This document shows positions 45,317 through 53,644 of a stretch of 64,000 bases of DNA, piece by piece. This DNA is from Ga0077555 sp041397775. GTDB lineage: Bacteria; Pseudomonadota; Alphaproteobacteria; Rhizobiales; Hyphomicrobiaceae. The notes beneath the pieces were generated by a model that saw nothing but the letters and a program-made list of their open reading frames with translations, made no database searches and had not been told where the DNA came from. Every line of letters starts with the position of its first letter. Position 1 is the first letter of the stretch. The position numbers and the translations under genes were made by a program. The DNA lies in the NCBI GenBank assembly GCA_041397775.1, contig JAWKWB010000012.1:1-64000 (forward strand). Reading direction: 5' to 3'.

Positions 45317-45330
45317 TTGATTTAGGTCAC
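45317..45330 (-). promoter_or_regulatory. Possible FNR/FixK-type box upstream of the DUF1847-selenoprotein operon
   Basis: TTGATTTAGGTCAC on the plus strand matches TTGAT-N4-ATCAA at eight of ten positions (one perfect half, one partial half). Its centre is about 104 bases from the DUF1847 ATG; a minus-strand AACAAT near 45291-45296 is suitably placed as a -10 if transcription begins about 41 bases from the box centre. This would fit an oxygen-sensitive selenoprotein. Seen by eye only. Confidence 0.4.
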
Positions 45331-45383
45331 GGGCGGGCGGGCCGCGGTACTTCCGGCGTGCGCGCGCGAACCCATAAAACGAA

Positions 45384-45426
45384 ATGCCCTCGCCGTCCGA
45401 TCGGTGCGACCGGCCAGCGAGGGCAT
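45384..45426 (-). terminator. Rho-independent terminator
   Basis: ATGCCCTCGC and GCGAGGGCAT form a 10-bp stem with a 23-base loop. On the minus strand it is followed by TTTCGTTTTAT, so it ends the transcript of the secreted protein at 45448 just downstream of its stop. Confidence 0.85.
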
Positions 45427-45447
45427 ACCGCTCGAAGTGTTGTCAGC

Positions 45448-45777
45448 CTACTTGCAGAGCTTTGCCTGCATCTTGCAAGAATAGCCGAGGCCACCCGGGC
45501 CGCACTTCTGCTTCACGTTGCTCACCCGATAGCCAGGCGCCGTTCCGATCTTGGCACCCGAGGCCATGAAGCTCGCCCAGGAGCCCCAGTCGGTGGCCTG
45601 CAGCACTGCTTCCCAGGCCTGGAACAGGGCGCCGTCCTTCGTCGTATTGGTGCCGGAGGCGGCCTTGTTCACGCACGTTCCGCCGCCCTTCTTCGCCGCG
45701 AACGCATCCGGCGTGACGGCGAACGAGAGCGCGGCGACGGCGCCGAGGATCGCCAGGGGGCGCATCAGTCTAGTCAT
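45448..45777 (-). CDS. Small secreted cysteine-containing protein
   Basis: 109 residues. Signal peptide at 1-27 (MRPLAILGAVAALSFAVTPDAFA). The mature part is short, with five Cys and Gly/Ala-rich stretches (GGGTCVNKAASG, then NVKQKCGPGGLGYSCKMQ). No family recognised. The start at 45777 gives the signal peptide and is preferred over upstream in-frame starts. Exported; it may be a small disulfide-linked periplasmic protein. Confidence 0.7.
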   Translation of the reverse strand: MTRLMRPLAILGAVAALSFAVTPDAFAAKKGGGTCVNKAASGTNTTKDGALFQAWEAVLQATDWGSWASFMASGAKIGTAPGYRVSNVKQKCGPGGLGYSCKMQAKLCK

Positions 45778-45897
45778 GAGCGTGAGCCTTCCGTTCTGAA
45801 TGGGAATCACGAACGAGATGCTTGCCCAACCCCTTTCCTCAAATCCAGCGCCGCCCGCATGCGGCGCGGTGCAATCCACCATTATTTTGGCGGGCCG

Positions 45898-46692
45898 TTA
45901 CACGGCTGCCGCACACAGGTCCGTGAAGGATATCTCGACCCGGCCCAACGAGCCGAAATCGGCGACCGCGCGGTCTCCCGGCCGGACGTCGTCGAGGCCC
46001 GTGCAGGTGCCGGTGGAGACGACCTCTCCTGCCCGCAGGCCGCGGCCCAGCGTGGACAACTTGTTCGCCGCCCAGACCAGCACGTTGATGGGGTCGCCCA
46101 GCGCACGGGCGCCGGTACCGCTGCCGCGCGCGATGCCGTTGATCGTCATGGCTACGGCATGGGCGGGCAGGTCGAGGTCGCGCCACGCGGTGGTCCAGGT
46201 CCCCGCGACGAAGCCGATATTGACGCCGCCGTCCGCCGTGGTCAGCAGGCGGCCCTTGCCGGCCAAGCCTCCCGCAAAGCGCGTGCCGACCACCTCGATG
46301 GCACCGGCGACGGCGGCAACGGCGTCCATGACCTCGGCGCGCGCATAGGGTGCCGCGCGCGCGGGCAGGTCGGCTGCGAGCCGGAAGGCGAACTCCCCCT
46401 CCACCGCCGGCATGTGGCCCGCGCTGATCGGCACGAGCGCCGGACTCGCCCAGGCATACGGCGCCAGCATCGGGGCGGCGCCGGGCTCGGTGGTGCCCAG
46501 CATGCGCTGCGCCTCGATGCTGGTCGATCCCACCTTGAAGCCGATAATCGCGGCACCCGACAGTGCCGTCATCTCGGCTTGGATCGCGTAGGCCTCGTCC
46601 AGCGTCGCGGGCAGGACGACAGTAGCCGCATCGACCACGCCGCCCGTGCGGCGGGCCTCCCAGAGCCGTGCAGCGAGCGACGGATCGGCCAT
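45898..46692 (-). CDS. 2-keto-4-pentenoate hydratase-like protein (second paralogue)
   Basis: 264 residues. GFKVGSTS (51-58), metal-binding ExE in AVEGEFAFRL (Glu98, Glu100) and VVSTGTCTG near the C-terminus fit the same hydratase family as 23329..24111. The overall identity of the two is moderate, and only the metal-site blocks align well. It ends 120 bases before the small secreted gene and begins 25 bases downstream of the phnE stop (46718), so it may be cotranscribed with the transporter, although no functional link is evident. Confidence 0.85.
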   Translation of the reverse strand: MADPSLAARLWEARRTGGVVDAATVVLPATLDEAYAIQAEMTALSGAAIIGFKVGSTSIEAQRMLGTTEPGAAPMLAPYAWASPALVPISAGHMPAVEGEFAFRLAADLPARAAPYARAEVMDAVAAVAGAIEVVGTRFAGGLAGKGRLLTTADGGVNIGFVAGTWTTAWRDLDLPAHAVAMTINGIARGSGTGARALGDPINVLVWAANKLSTLGRGLRAGEVVSTGTCTGLDDVRPGDRAVADFGSLGRVEISFTDLCAAAV

Positions 46693-46717
46693 GGTTCGCC
46701 TCCCTCCCGGTCAAACA

Positions 46718-47533
46718 TCAGATGATGGCGTGGCGGACCTTCGCGGAGATCCACTCGCTCACCACGACTGTGCCGATGATGATGAGAATGATCAACGAGA
46801 CGCGCGTCCACGCCAGGTTCGTGATCGAGGCGTTGAGCTGCAGGCCGATGCCGCCAGCGCCCACGAGGCCCAGCACCGTGGATTCGCGGATGTTGATATC
46901 CCAGCGGAATACGGAGATGCCGGCAAAGGCCGGCAGGATCTGCGGGACGATGCCGTAGCTCATGACCTGGGCACCGCTGGCGCCCGTCGCGCGGACGGCT
47001 TCCACCTGCTTCTCGTCGATCTCCTCGATCGCCTCATAGAGCAGCTTGGCGCAGAAGCCGATGGAACGGAACGCGATGGCGATGATGCCGGCGAGCACAC
47101 CCGGGCCCAGGATCGTCACCAGCATCAGCGCCCAGATGAGACCGTTGATGGAGCGCGACGAGACGATCACGAACAGCGCGGCGGGGCGCACGAGGACTGC
47201 GCTCGGTGTCGTATTGCGCGCGGCACAGAAGGCGATCGGCACGGCCATGACCACGGCCAGGGCAGTGCCCAGCGTGGCGATGCTGATGGTGTCCCAGACC
47301 GGCCGCCACAGCTCGCCGCTATAGGCCCAGTCGGGCGGCACCATGCGCCGCGCCAGGTCTGCGGCCTGGGTCGGCGCGTCGTAGACGAAGTCCCAGATGG
47401 TGAGTTCGGAGATCTTGTGCCAGCAGTAGACGAACAGCGCGACGCCCACCAGCCAGGCCGCCCAGACCGCGAACTCCGCCTTCGTCGTGCGGCGGGTCCA
47501 AATGCGTTGCCCGTCCCTCTCCGCGACCGCCAT
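46718..47533 (-). CDS. phnE: Phosphonate-type ABC transporter permease (PhnE)
   Basis: 271 residues with about six membrane helices. The binding-protein-dependent transport signature (EEIDEKQVEAVRATGASGAQ, then INIRESTVLGLVGAGGIG) is the EAA loop typical of PhnE. It forms the channel with the neighbouring permease for phosphonate, phosphite or phosphate esters. Start 47533 overlaps the stop of the first permease by one base (TGATG), so translation is coupled. The long frame running further upstream is a shadow. Confidence 0.93.
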   Translation of the reverse strand: MAVAERDGQRIWTRRTTKAEFAVWAAWLVGVALFVYCWHKISELTIWDFVYDAPTQAADLARRMVPPDWAYSGELWRPVWDTISIATLGTALAVVMAVPIAFCAARNTTPSAVLVRPAALFVIVSSRSINGLIWALMLVTILGPGVLAGIIAIAFRSIGFCAKLLYEAIEEIDEKQVEAVRATGASGAQVMSYGIVPQILPAFAGISVFRWDINIRESTVLGLVGAGGIGLQLNASITNLAWTRVSLIILIIIGTVVVSEWISAKVRHAII

Positions 47534-48357
47534 CACTGCACCCACTTGCGCAAATGCCCGGAGGCGTATTCGACGACCATGACGATGCCGATGATGATGA
47601 GGAGGATCGCCGCCGCGGAATCGAACTCGTAGCGGTCGAAGGCCGTGTTCAGCGTCGCGCCGATGCCGCCGCCGCCGACGATGCCGACGACCGCGGACTC
47701 GCGGAAATTGATGTCGAGCCGATAAAGGCCCAGGCCGATCATGCGCGGCATCACCTGCGGCTGCACGCCGAAGTTGATCCACTGCAGCCAGCCGGCGCCG
47801 GTGGCGCGGACGGCCTCGGCCTGCGAGGGGTCCATGTCCTCGATGTCCTCGGCCAGCAGCTTGCCGTAGAAGCCGATCGTGGCGAGCGAGAGCGTCATGA
47901 AGCCGGCGAACGGGCCGAAGCCGAACAGCTTGACGAGAAAGATGGCCAGGATGATCTCCTGGAAGGAGCGGGAAACGGCCAGGATCGCGCGACAGACGTA
48001 GTAGACGGGAGCGGGCGCGATGTTGCGGGCGGCACCCACGCCGATCGGGATCGACAGCAGGATGCCGATCACGGTCGAGGTCACGGTCATCCAGAGGCTT
48101 TCGAGGATGCCCTCGTAGATTTCGTCCCAGCGGGTCGTGAAGTCGGGCGGGAAGAACGCCGCCAGGAACTGACGGCCGCGCGGCAGGCCTTCCCAGACGC
48201 GGACCCAGTTGACGTCCAGGGTGCCGAGCGCCACGGCGACGTAGAGTGCCGCGCAGAGCCAGAGCCCCCAGCGCAGCAGCGGATTGGCGATGAAGGGTTT
48301 GCGGCGCCAGGTTCGCGGTGCCTCGGCGGCGGGCCGCATGGCCGTGGTCTTGGTCAT
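47533..48357 (-). CDS. phnE: Phosphonate-type ABC transporter permease (PhnE, first)
   Basis: 274 residues. The EAA loop is EDMDPSQAEAVRATGAGWLQ, then INFRESAVVGIVGGGGIGAT. N-terminal RTWRRKPFIANPLL and several hydrophobic segments fit an inner-membrane permease. It overlaps both neighbours: by four bases with phnC (ATGA) and by one base with the second permease. Two permeases in tandem are usual for PhnCDE1E2 systems. Confidence 0.93.
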   Translation of the reverse strand: MTKTTAMRPAAEAPRTWRRKPFIANPLLRWGLWLCAALYVAVALGTLDVNWVRVWEGLPRGRQFLAAFFPPDFTTRWDEIYEGILESLWMTVTSTVIGILLSIPIGVGAARNIAPAPVYYVCRAILAVSRSFQEIILAIFLVKLFGFGPFAGFMTLSLATIGFYGKLLAEDIEDMDPSQAEAVRATGAGWLQWINFGVQPQVMPRMIGLGLYRLDINFRESAVVGIVGGGGIGATLNTAFDRYEFDSAAAILLIIIGIVMVVEYASGHLRKWVQ

Positions 48358-49214
48358 GCGCGACGCTCGAGGTCGTCGCGGCGGGCCGATGCGTGCGGCT
48401 CGCCAACGGCGGCCATCGCCACTTCTTCGGCCGTGTCCCCTTCCTCGTCGTCGACCTTGCGAATGGTCGCCGACCAGTCTTCCTCGCCGTAGATCTGGGT
48501 CAGGACGTCGGGCGTCATGCCATCGGCCTTGCCGTCGTAGACGATCTCGCCGAGCCGCAATCCGACGATGCGCTCGGCGAACATCTGGGCCAGCATGACG
48601 TCATGGATGTTGATGATCGCCGACAGCTTGCGCTCCGCGCACAGTTCGCAGATCAGCCGCATGATCTGGCGCGAGGTCTTGGGATCGAGCGAGGCGGTCG
48701 GCTCGTCGACCAACAGCACCTCGGGGTTCTGGATCAGCGCCCGGCAGATGCCGACGCGCTGGCGCTGGCCGCCGGAGAGTTCGTCGGCACGCTTGTCGAC
48801 CATGTGATCGAGGCCGACGCGGGCCAACAGGCGGAACGCTTCGTCGATGTCGGACTGGGGAAAGCGCCGGCGCCAACTGCGCCAGAAGCCGACGTAGCCG
48901 AGACGGCCGGAGAGCACGTTCTCCATGACCGACAGCCGCTCGACGAGGGCATACTCCTGGAAAATCATGCCCATGCGGCGGCGCGCCTTGCGCAGCTCGC
49001 CCTGGCTCAGCCCGGTCAGCACCGCGCCATTGAGCTCGACGGTGCCGCTGGTGGGCTCGACGAGACGATTGATGCAGCGGATCAGCGTGGACTTGCCCGC
49101 ACCCGACGGCCCGATCAAGGCCATCACCTGTCCGTCCGGCACCTCGAGATCGATGCCCTTGAGCGCCAGGTCACCCGTTCTGTAGCGCTTCGCCAGCTTC
49201 GTGATGCGAAGCAT
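48354..49214 (-). CDS. phnC: Phosphonate-type ABC transporter ATP-binding protein
   Basis: 286 residues. Walker A GPSGAGKST is at about 35-43, the signature LSGGQRQRVGICRAL precedes Walker B VLLVDEPTASLD, and IINIHDVMLAQMFAERIVGL carries the switch His. The PhnC-type middle region (MGMIFQEYALVERLSVMENVLSGRLG) is typical. The C-terminus extends past the usual end with a charged tail (EDWSATIRKVDDEEGD). It powers uptake by the adjoining PhnE pair. Confidence 0.95.
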   Translation of the reverse strand: MLRITKLAKRYRTGDLALKGIDLEVPDGQVMALIGPSGAGKSTLIRCINRLVEPTSGTVELNGAVLTGLSQGELRKARRRMGMIFQEYALVERLSVMENVLSGRLGYVGFWRSWRRRFPQSDIDEAFRLLARVGLDHMVDKRADELSGGQRQRVGICRALIQNPEVLLVDEPTASLDPKTSRQIMRLICELCAERKLSAIINIHDVMLAQMFAERIVGLRLGEIVYDGKADGMTPDVLTQIYGEEDWSATIRKVDDEEGDTAEEVAMAAVGEPHASARRDDLERRA

Positions 49215-49269
49215 GCTGCCCCCGATTCCCCGCCGATTTCGATCGCGACGCTTTTCTTGAAACCAGACG

Positions 49270-49290
49270 GCGCCCCGCCACGGGGCGCAC
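49270..49290 (-). terminator. Hairpin between phnD and phnC
   Basis: GCGCCCCG (49270-49277) and CGGGGCGC (49281-49288) form a perfect 8-bp stem around CCA, about 23 bases beyond the phnD stop. There is no T-run close by. In such transporter operons a hairpin at this place usually limits downstream expression and raises binding-protein mRNA; that is inference here. Confidence 0.6.
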
Positions 49291-49310
49291 GTCCAGCCAG
49301 CCCGCCCCGC

Positions 49311-50288
49311 CTACTTGCAGGTGTACTTGACACCGTTCGCGGCATCGATCTTGCGGATCACGTTCCAGTCCTTCTTGAACGTGATCGGGATGAACTTGTC
49401 CTCCTTCTTGAACTCCTTCTTGAGGTCCGAGCCCTCCCAATTGAAGGAGAAGAAGGCTTCCTTGATCTTGGCGGCGAGTGCCGGATCGAGGTTGCTGGCG
49501 TGGCCGTAGCCGGTCGTCGGGAAGGTTTCCGACTTGTAGATCGAGCGGATCTTGGCACCATCGACCACCTTGCGGTCGACCATGCGCTTCATCACGGAGT
49601 TGGCGATGGCGGCCGCGTCGTAGTCCTTGTTGGCGACGCCGAGAATGGAATTGTCGTGCTTGCCGGAGAAGGCCGGCTCGAAATCCGTCTTCGCAACGAG
49701 GCCGAAATCTGCCTTGAGGATCGCCGACGGCGCCTTGAAACCGGAGTTCGACGTCGGCGACGTGAACGCGATCTTCTTGCCCTTCAAGTCCTTCGGCGAC
49801 TTCGCGGCGCTGTCGGCTGGAACGATGATTTCCATCTCGTAGCCGAAGGAGCCGTCCTTGGCGGCCATCATGGCGAAGGGAACGAAACCCGCGCAGTTGA
49901 CGGCGATCGGATTGCCGCCGGTGTTCACGCCGGCAATGTGGAGACGGCCCGAACGCATGGCCTCGAGCTGGGCGGCGTTGGACTGCACGGGAAAGAAGAC
50001 GACCCGTTTGCCCGTGGTCTTCTCCAGGTGCTTGATGAAGCCGGCCCACACCTTCTGATAGACGGCAGGATCCTCCACCGGCGTATAGGAGAAGATCAAG
50101 GTCGAGGGATTGACGATCTTGGCCTTGTCCGTGGGGGTGTCGGCCACGAGATCGCCATTGCGATCGCAATAGGCCTTGTCGAGATCGCCGCGCGGGCAGT
50201 CCTGGGCCAGAGCCACGGCCGAGACGGATGTGGTCAGCAGCGCGAGAACGCCGGCCGTGGCCAGTCGGTGCAAAAGTTTGACGCTCAT
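49311..50288 (-). CDS. phnD: Phosphate/phosphonate ABC transporter substrate-binding protein
   Basis: 325 residues. Signal peptide at 1-28 (LATAGVLALLTTSVSAVALA). FSYTPVEDPAVYQKVWAGFIK, KRVVFFPVQSNAAQLEAMRSGRL, HIAGVNTGGNPIAVNCAGFVPFAM and LKGKKIAFTSPTSNSGFKAP are the PhnD/TIGR01098 pattern. It is periplasmic and delivers phosphonates or phosphite to PhnCEE. Ligand cannot be told. No C-P lyase (phnG-M) or phosphite dehydrogenase is present in the window. The upstream region contains repeat copy B. Confidence 0.94.
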   Translation of the reverse strand: MSVKLLHRLATAGVLALLTTSVSAVALAQDCPRGDLDKAYCDRNGDLVADTPTDKAKIVNPSTLIFSYTPVEDPAVYQKVWAGFIKHLEKTTGKRVVFFPVQSNAAQLEAMRSGRLHIAGVNTGGNPIAVNCAGFVPFAMMAAKDGSFGYEMEIIVPADSAAKSPKDLKGKKIAFTSPTSNSGFKAPSAILKADFGLVAKTDFEPAFSGKHDNSILGVANKDYDAAAIANSVMKRMVDRKVVDGAKIRSIYKSETFPTTGYGHASNLDPALAAKIKEAFFSFNWEGSDLKKEFKKEDKFIPITFKKDWNVIRKIDAANGVKYTCK

Positions 50289-50315
50289 TTTCCCAGTTCT
50301 CCTCCCATAACCCGT

Positions 50316-50482
50316 CTAGTGTTCCGGTTCCGACATTTGCATCCCCTTGCAGTTCGTCCGCGTGCAAATGTCGGAACCAAAGGGAACACTAGGAACCAAT
50401 TGTTTCTAGTGTAGCTTTTTCATCTGACGTTTGGACGCGAGCCCAGCCGCAACCGGGGACCAAACGTCAGATGCGCTACACT
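50316..50482. repeat. 167-bp double-hairpin repeat, copy B
   Basis: This is the reverse complement of copy A (35291..35457) over all 167 bases with one difference, in the AAAA next to the GATGC arm (CAGATGCAAAAGC in A, CAGATGAAAAAGC in B). It occupies almost the whole gap between phnD and the Na/Pi cotransporter gene, so any promoter of phnD must lie in or beside it. Confidence 0.9.
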
Positions 50483-50512
50483 AGGACAGGCATTTCCTTT
50501 TGCCAGCGGTTG

Positions 50513-52225
50513 TCAATCAAGTGAACGGGGCTTGGCAAGTGCAATTTTCGCGGAGTTGGCGCCGTCGTGCTGTTGTCCCCCCTCCTCTTCCCGTGCGTGC
50601 TCGACCTCCAGCAGAATGGGATAGGCGATGGACGCCAGGATCGAGGAAATGCGGCGCAGATCCCGAATGAGGTCGAGATAGATGGCACTGGCATCGTCCG
50701 CGCGGGCGGCGCCCGATTGCAGTTTGGCCATGTGCCGGCGCGTGGCCTCGATCTCGTTGGAGCGCATGCGTGCCTTCGCATCGCGCAGGCGGACGGCCGC
50801 CTCGCGGTCGTCGGAGATGAGAACGGCTACCGCCAGCCGCCGGATCTCCTCGACCTCGGCAAACAGGGCCTCGATCGAACCCATCTCGACCGGCGACAGG
50901 ACGGCGTTGCGCTTGACCATCTTGCGCACGAGGGGCGCCACGTTGAGCGCCAGCACGTCGCCCGACTGCTCGAGTGCCGTGGCGAAGGCCAGAACCTGGC
51001 TGCACCGCACCTGGTCGATGCCGCCCGCCTGGCTGTGGCTCAGGGCTGCGATGTAGCTTTTGATGCTGTCGTGGAAATCGTCGATCACGTCGTCCTGCCC
51101 GACGACGAGGCGCGCGGCGTGATCGTCTCCCGCCTTCAGCGCGGCCATGGTGGCGCGCAACATGGCGCCGATCTGCTCGCCCATACGCACGAGTTCGTGC
51201 GTCGCCGTTGCGACAGCCAGGGCCGGCGTTCCGAAGGCGCCGCGGTCCAACTGCACGGGCCGCATCTGCGCGGACACGTCGGGCACATGAGGCATGAAGA
51301 AGCGATCGATCAGGGCCAGGATCTGCCGCGTGAAGGGCAGGGCTGCACAGGCAAGCGCGACATTGAAGCCCAGATGGAAGTTGAGGAGTTGGCGCGCCGG
51401 CTCGCTTCCGAACCAGGTTTGCATCGGTCCCAGAGCGCGCAGCACGACGAGCGCGATCAGGCCCGCCAGGCCACGACAGAGCAGGTTTGCCAGCGGCAGC
51501 CGCCGCGCTTCGGGCGCGCCCTTCAGCGTCGCGCCGACGGCGGGGAGCGCCGCCCCCATGTTGACGCCGATCACCAGCAGCAGGGCGGCACTCGCGGGCA
51601 GAAGTCCGGAGGCGGTGAGCGACACCAGCAGCAGGACCATGGCAAGGCTCGAGTGGGCGAGCCAGGTGAGCAGGATGCCGAGCAGAACGGCCAGCACGGG
51701 CTCGTTGCCCAGGCTCTGCATCAGGGAGGCGAGCAACTCGGCCTGGCGGATCGACGTCGATGCCGCGACGATCATCTGTAGCGCCAGCAGCATGAGGCCG
51801 AGCCCGATCAGGATGCGGCCGACGTTGCGCGGGCGGCTCTGTTCGTTCCACAGGAACGTCATGACGCCTGCCAGCAACAGGAGATGGGGGAGGGCGCCCA
51901 GGCGCAGACTGAGGATCTGCGCCACGGCCGCACTGCCCACATCCGCGCCCAGGACGATCGCCAGACCGGCCGTGACATCCAGGAGGCCGCGTGACGCGAA
52001 GGAGGACGTCAGCAGCATCGTCGCCGTGCTGCTCTGCAGCATGATCGTGATGACGAAGCCTGCCGCGAATGCCCGAAACCGATTGGTCAGGGAGCGCTCG
52101 AGACCGCGCCGCAGGATGCCGCCGAACGCCCGTTCGACGCCCGTGCGCACCATCCGCAAGCCCCAGAGCAGCAAGGCTACGCTGCCCAGGATCTGCGCCA
52201 GAATCTGCGTGCCCGTATCGATCAT
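50513..52225 (-). CDS. nptA: Na/Pi-cotransporter with C-terminal PhoU-like domain
   Basis: 570 residues. The twin signature of the NptA/PNaS family is present: QSSTATMLLTSSF (from 64) and LTWLAHSSLAMVLLLVSLTASG. About nine helices cover residues 1-330. A PhoU-like helical domain follows (THELVRMGEQIGAMLRATMAAL, DDVIDDFHDSIKSYIAALSH and RRISSILASIAYPILLEVEHA). It imports phosphate or a related anion with sodium. Start 52225 (MIDTGTQILAQILGSVALLL) is the family start. It is adjacent to the phn operon, so this is a phosphorus-uptake block. PhoB boxes were not recognised. Confidence 0.9.
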   Translation of the reverse strand: MIDTGTQILAQILGSVALLLWGLRMVRTGVERAFGGILRRGLERSLTNRFRAFAAGFVITIMLQSSTATMLLTSSFASRGLLDVTAGLAIVLGADVGSAAVAQILSLRLGALPHLLLLAGVMTFLWNEQSRPRNVGRILIGLGLMLLALQMIVAASTSIRQAELLASLMQSLGNEPVLAVLLGILLTWLAHSSLAMVLLLVSLTASGLLPASAALLLVIGVNMGAALPAVGATLKGAPEARRLPLANLLCRGLAGLIALVVLRALGPMQTWFGSEPARQLLNFHLGFNVALACAALPFTRQILALIDRFFMPHVPDVSAQMRPVQLDRGAFGTPALAVATATHELVRMGEQIGAMLRATMAALKAGDDHAARLVVGQDDVIDDFHDSIKSYIAALSHSQAGGIDQVRCSQVLAFATALEQSGDVLALNVAPLVRKMVKRNAVLSPVEMGSIEALFAEVEEIRRLAVAVLISDDREAAVRLRDAKARMRSNEIEATRRHMAKLQSGAARADDASAIYLDLIRDLRRISSILASIAYPILLEVEHAREEEGGQQHDGANSAKIALAKPRSLD

Positions 52226-52472
52226 CGCAAATGTCCTGCCGCTACCGAGCGCGGAATATTGCCAGCGCCGATCGGCCCGTGGCAAGAGCGCAGCACCGGC
52301 GCGCGGTTTCTGCCGCTCCGGCGCCGTTGATCCATGTCAAGCGGACGGCCCCCAAGTAGCGGATGCTCGGGTCCGGTGGCGATCCTGGGCCGGCGACGCG
52401 CTTCAATTCCGCACCGCATCCGCAGGCCCGGCGCATCGCTTCCGCGAAAAAAGACGTCGATGGGGAAACGCC

Positions 52473-53552
52473 ATGCGCATGGGAATGTTGCACCTGTTCG
52501 AGAACCCGGTCGGAAAGACCGAGCACGAAATCATCAAGGAGCAGATGGAGCTGATGTACGAGGCCGAGACGCTCGGCTTCGATTCCGTCTGGCCCGCCGA
52601 ACACCACTTCAGCGAGTACGGCTATTGCGCCTCGCCGCAGGTCTCGCTCGCCGCCGTCGCGGCGCGCACGAAGAGGATCCGGCTCGGCACGGGCGTGGTC
52701 GTGCTGCCGTTCCACAACCCGATCCGCATCGCGGAGGATTTCGCGTTCCTCGACCTGATGTCGGACGGGCGCGTCGACCTGGGCGTGGGCCGCGGCTATC
52801 AGCCGATCGAATACAAGGGCTTCGGCCTCGCCGACAAGCAGGCGATCTCGCGCGAGTTGTTCGAGGAGGAAATCGACATCATCCGTAAGTGCTGGACGCA
52901 GGAGCGGGTGACGTTCAAAGGCAAGCACTACCAGATCGACGATCTCATGGTGCGGCCCAAGCCCCTGCAGAAGCCGCATCCCCCGATCTACATGGCCTGC
53001 CTGTCGCCCGACACCTTCAAGCTGGCGGGGCGCTACGGCTTCCACGTGTTGATGTCGGGTGCCTTCGGCCTGTCGCCGGAGGGCGCCAAGCAGGGCATCA
53101 AGGACTATCGCGCCGAGCGCAAGGCTGCCGGCTACGATCCCGCGACGGGCATGGTGGCACTGCTGCTCAAGGTCTATGTCGGCGACACCATGGACGGCGC
53201 CTTGAAGGACTACGAAGGTCCCGTGACCTGGTACTACCGCACGGTCGCCAAATACCTGGCGCCCCCCTCCGGGCAGTCGCCCGTCAAGAGCTACGAGATG
53301 TATGCCAAGAGCCGGCATTCGGCGGAGACGTCGGAGTTCGCCGACCTGGTGAAGAGCCCGCTGATGGTTTGCGGCGACGTGGAGGCTGCGACCGAGAAAC
53401 TTGCCAGCGTGGCCAACGAATACGGCTTCAACGAGTTGCTGTGCTGGACGCGCATCGGCGGCATGGAGAACCGCAAGGTGCTGCGCTCCATGGAACTGAT
53501 GAGCGGCCGCGTGATGCCCCAGGTGCGCAAGCTCACGCAACCGGCGGCCTGA
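52473..53552 (+). CDS. LLM-class flavin-dependent oxidoreductase (bacterial luciferase-like)
   Basis: 359 residues. MGMLHLFENPVGKTEHEIIK, GFDSVWPAEHHFSEYGYC, GTGVVVLPFHNPIRIAEDFAFLDLMSDGR and GVGRGYQPIEYKGF are the hallmarks of luciferase-like monooxygenases, which use FMNH2 or F420 on long-chain aldehydes, alkanesulfonates or nitrilotriacetate. Start 52473 precedes the barrel. The substrate is unknown; no flavin reductase is adjacent. It ends in a strong hairpin facing the efflux operon. Confidence 0.9.
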   Translation: MRMGMLHLFENPVGKTEHEIIKEQMELMYEAETLGFDSVWPAEHHFSEYGYCASPQVSLAAVAARTKRIRLGTGVVVLPFHNPIRIAEDFAFLDLMSDGRVDLGVGRGYQPIEYKGFGLADKQAISRELFEEEIDIIRKCWTQERVTFKGKHYQIDDLMVRPKPLQKPHPPIYMACLSPDTFKLAGRYGFHVLMSGAFGLSPEGAKQGIKDYRAERKAAGYDPATGMVALLLKVYVGDTMDGALKDYEGPVTWYYRTVAKYLAPPSGQSPVKSYEMYAKSRHSAETSEFADLVKSPLMVCGDVEAATEKLASVANEYGFNELLCWTRIGGMENRKVLRSMELMSGRVMPQVRKLTQPAA

Positions 53553-53577
53553 CACGCGCGGCGACGGCGCGTTGGCT

Positions 53578-53608
53578 ATGCGGCGCATCCCCCGGGGGTG
53601 CGCCGCAT
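53578..53608. terminator. Long perfect-stem terminator between converging genes
   Basis: ATGCGGCGCA pairs with TGCGCCGCAT and the inner CCCCC pairs with GGGGG, giving a stem of about 14 bp with a tight loop. GTCGTTTCG follows on the plus strand. Confidence 0.8.
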
Positions 53609-53644
53609 GTCGTTTCGTCAGGCAACGACACACGTCGGCGCGTT

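Noticed and set aside
35291..50482. A composite transposon bounded by the two repeats
   Set aside because: There is no transposase inside or beside the repeats, no target-site duplication could be seen, and the interval carries conserved housekeeping genes in their usual alphaproteobacterial order.
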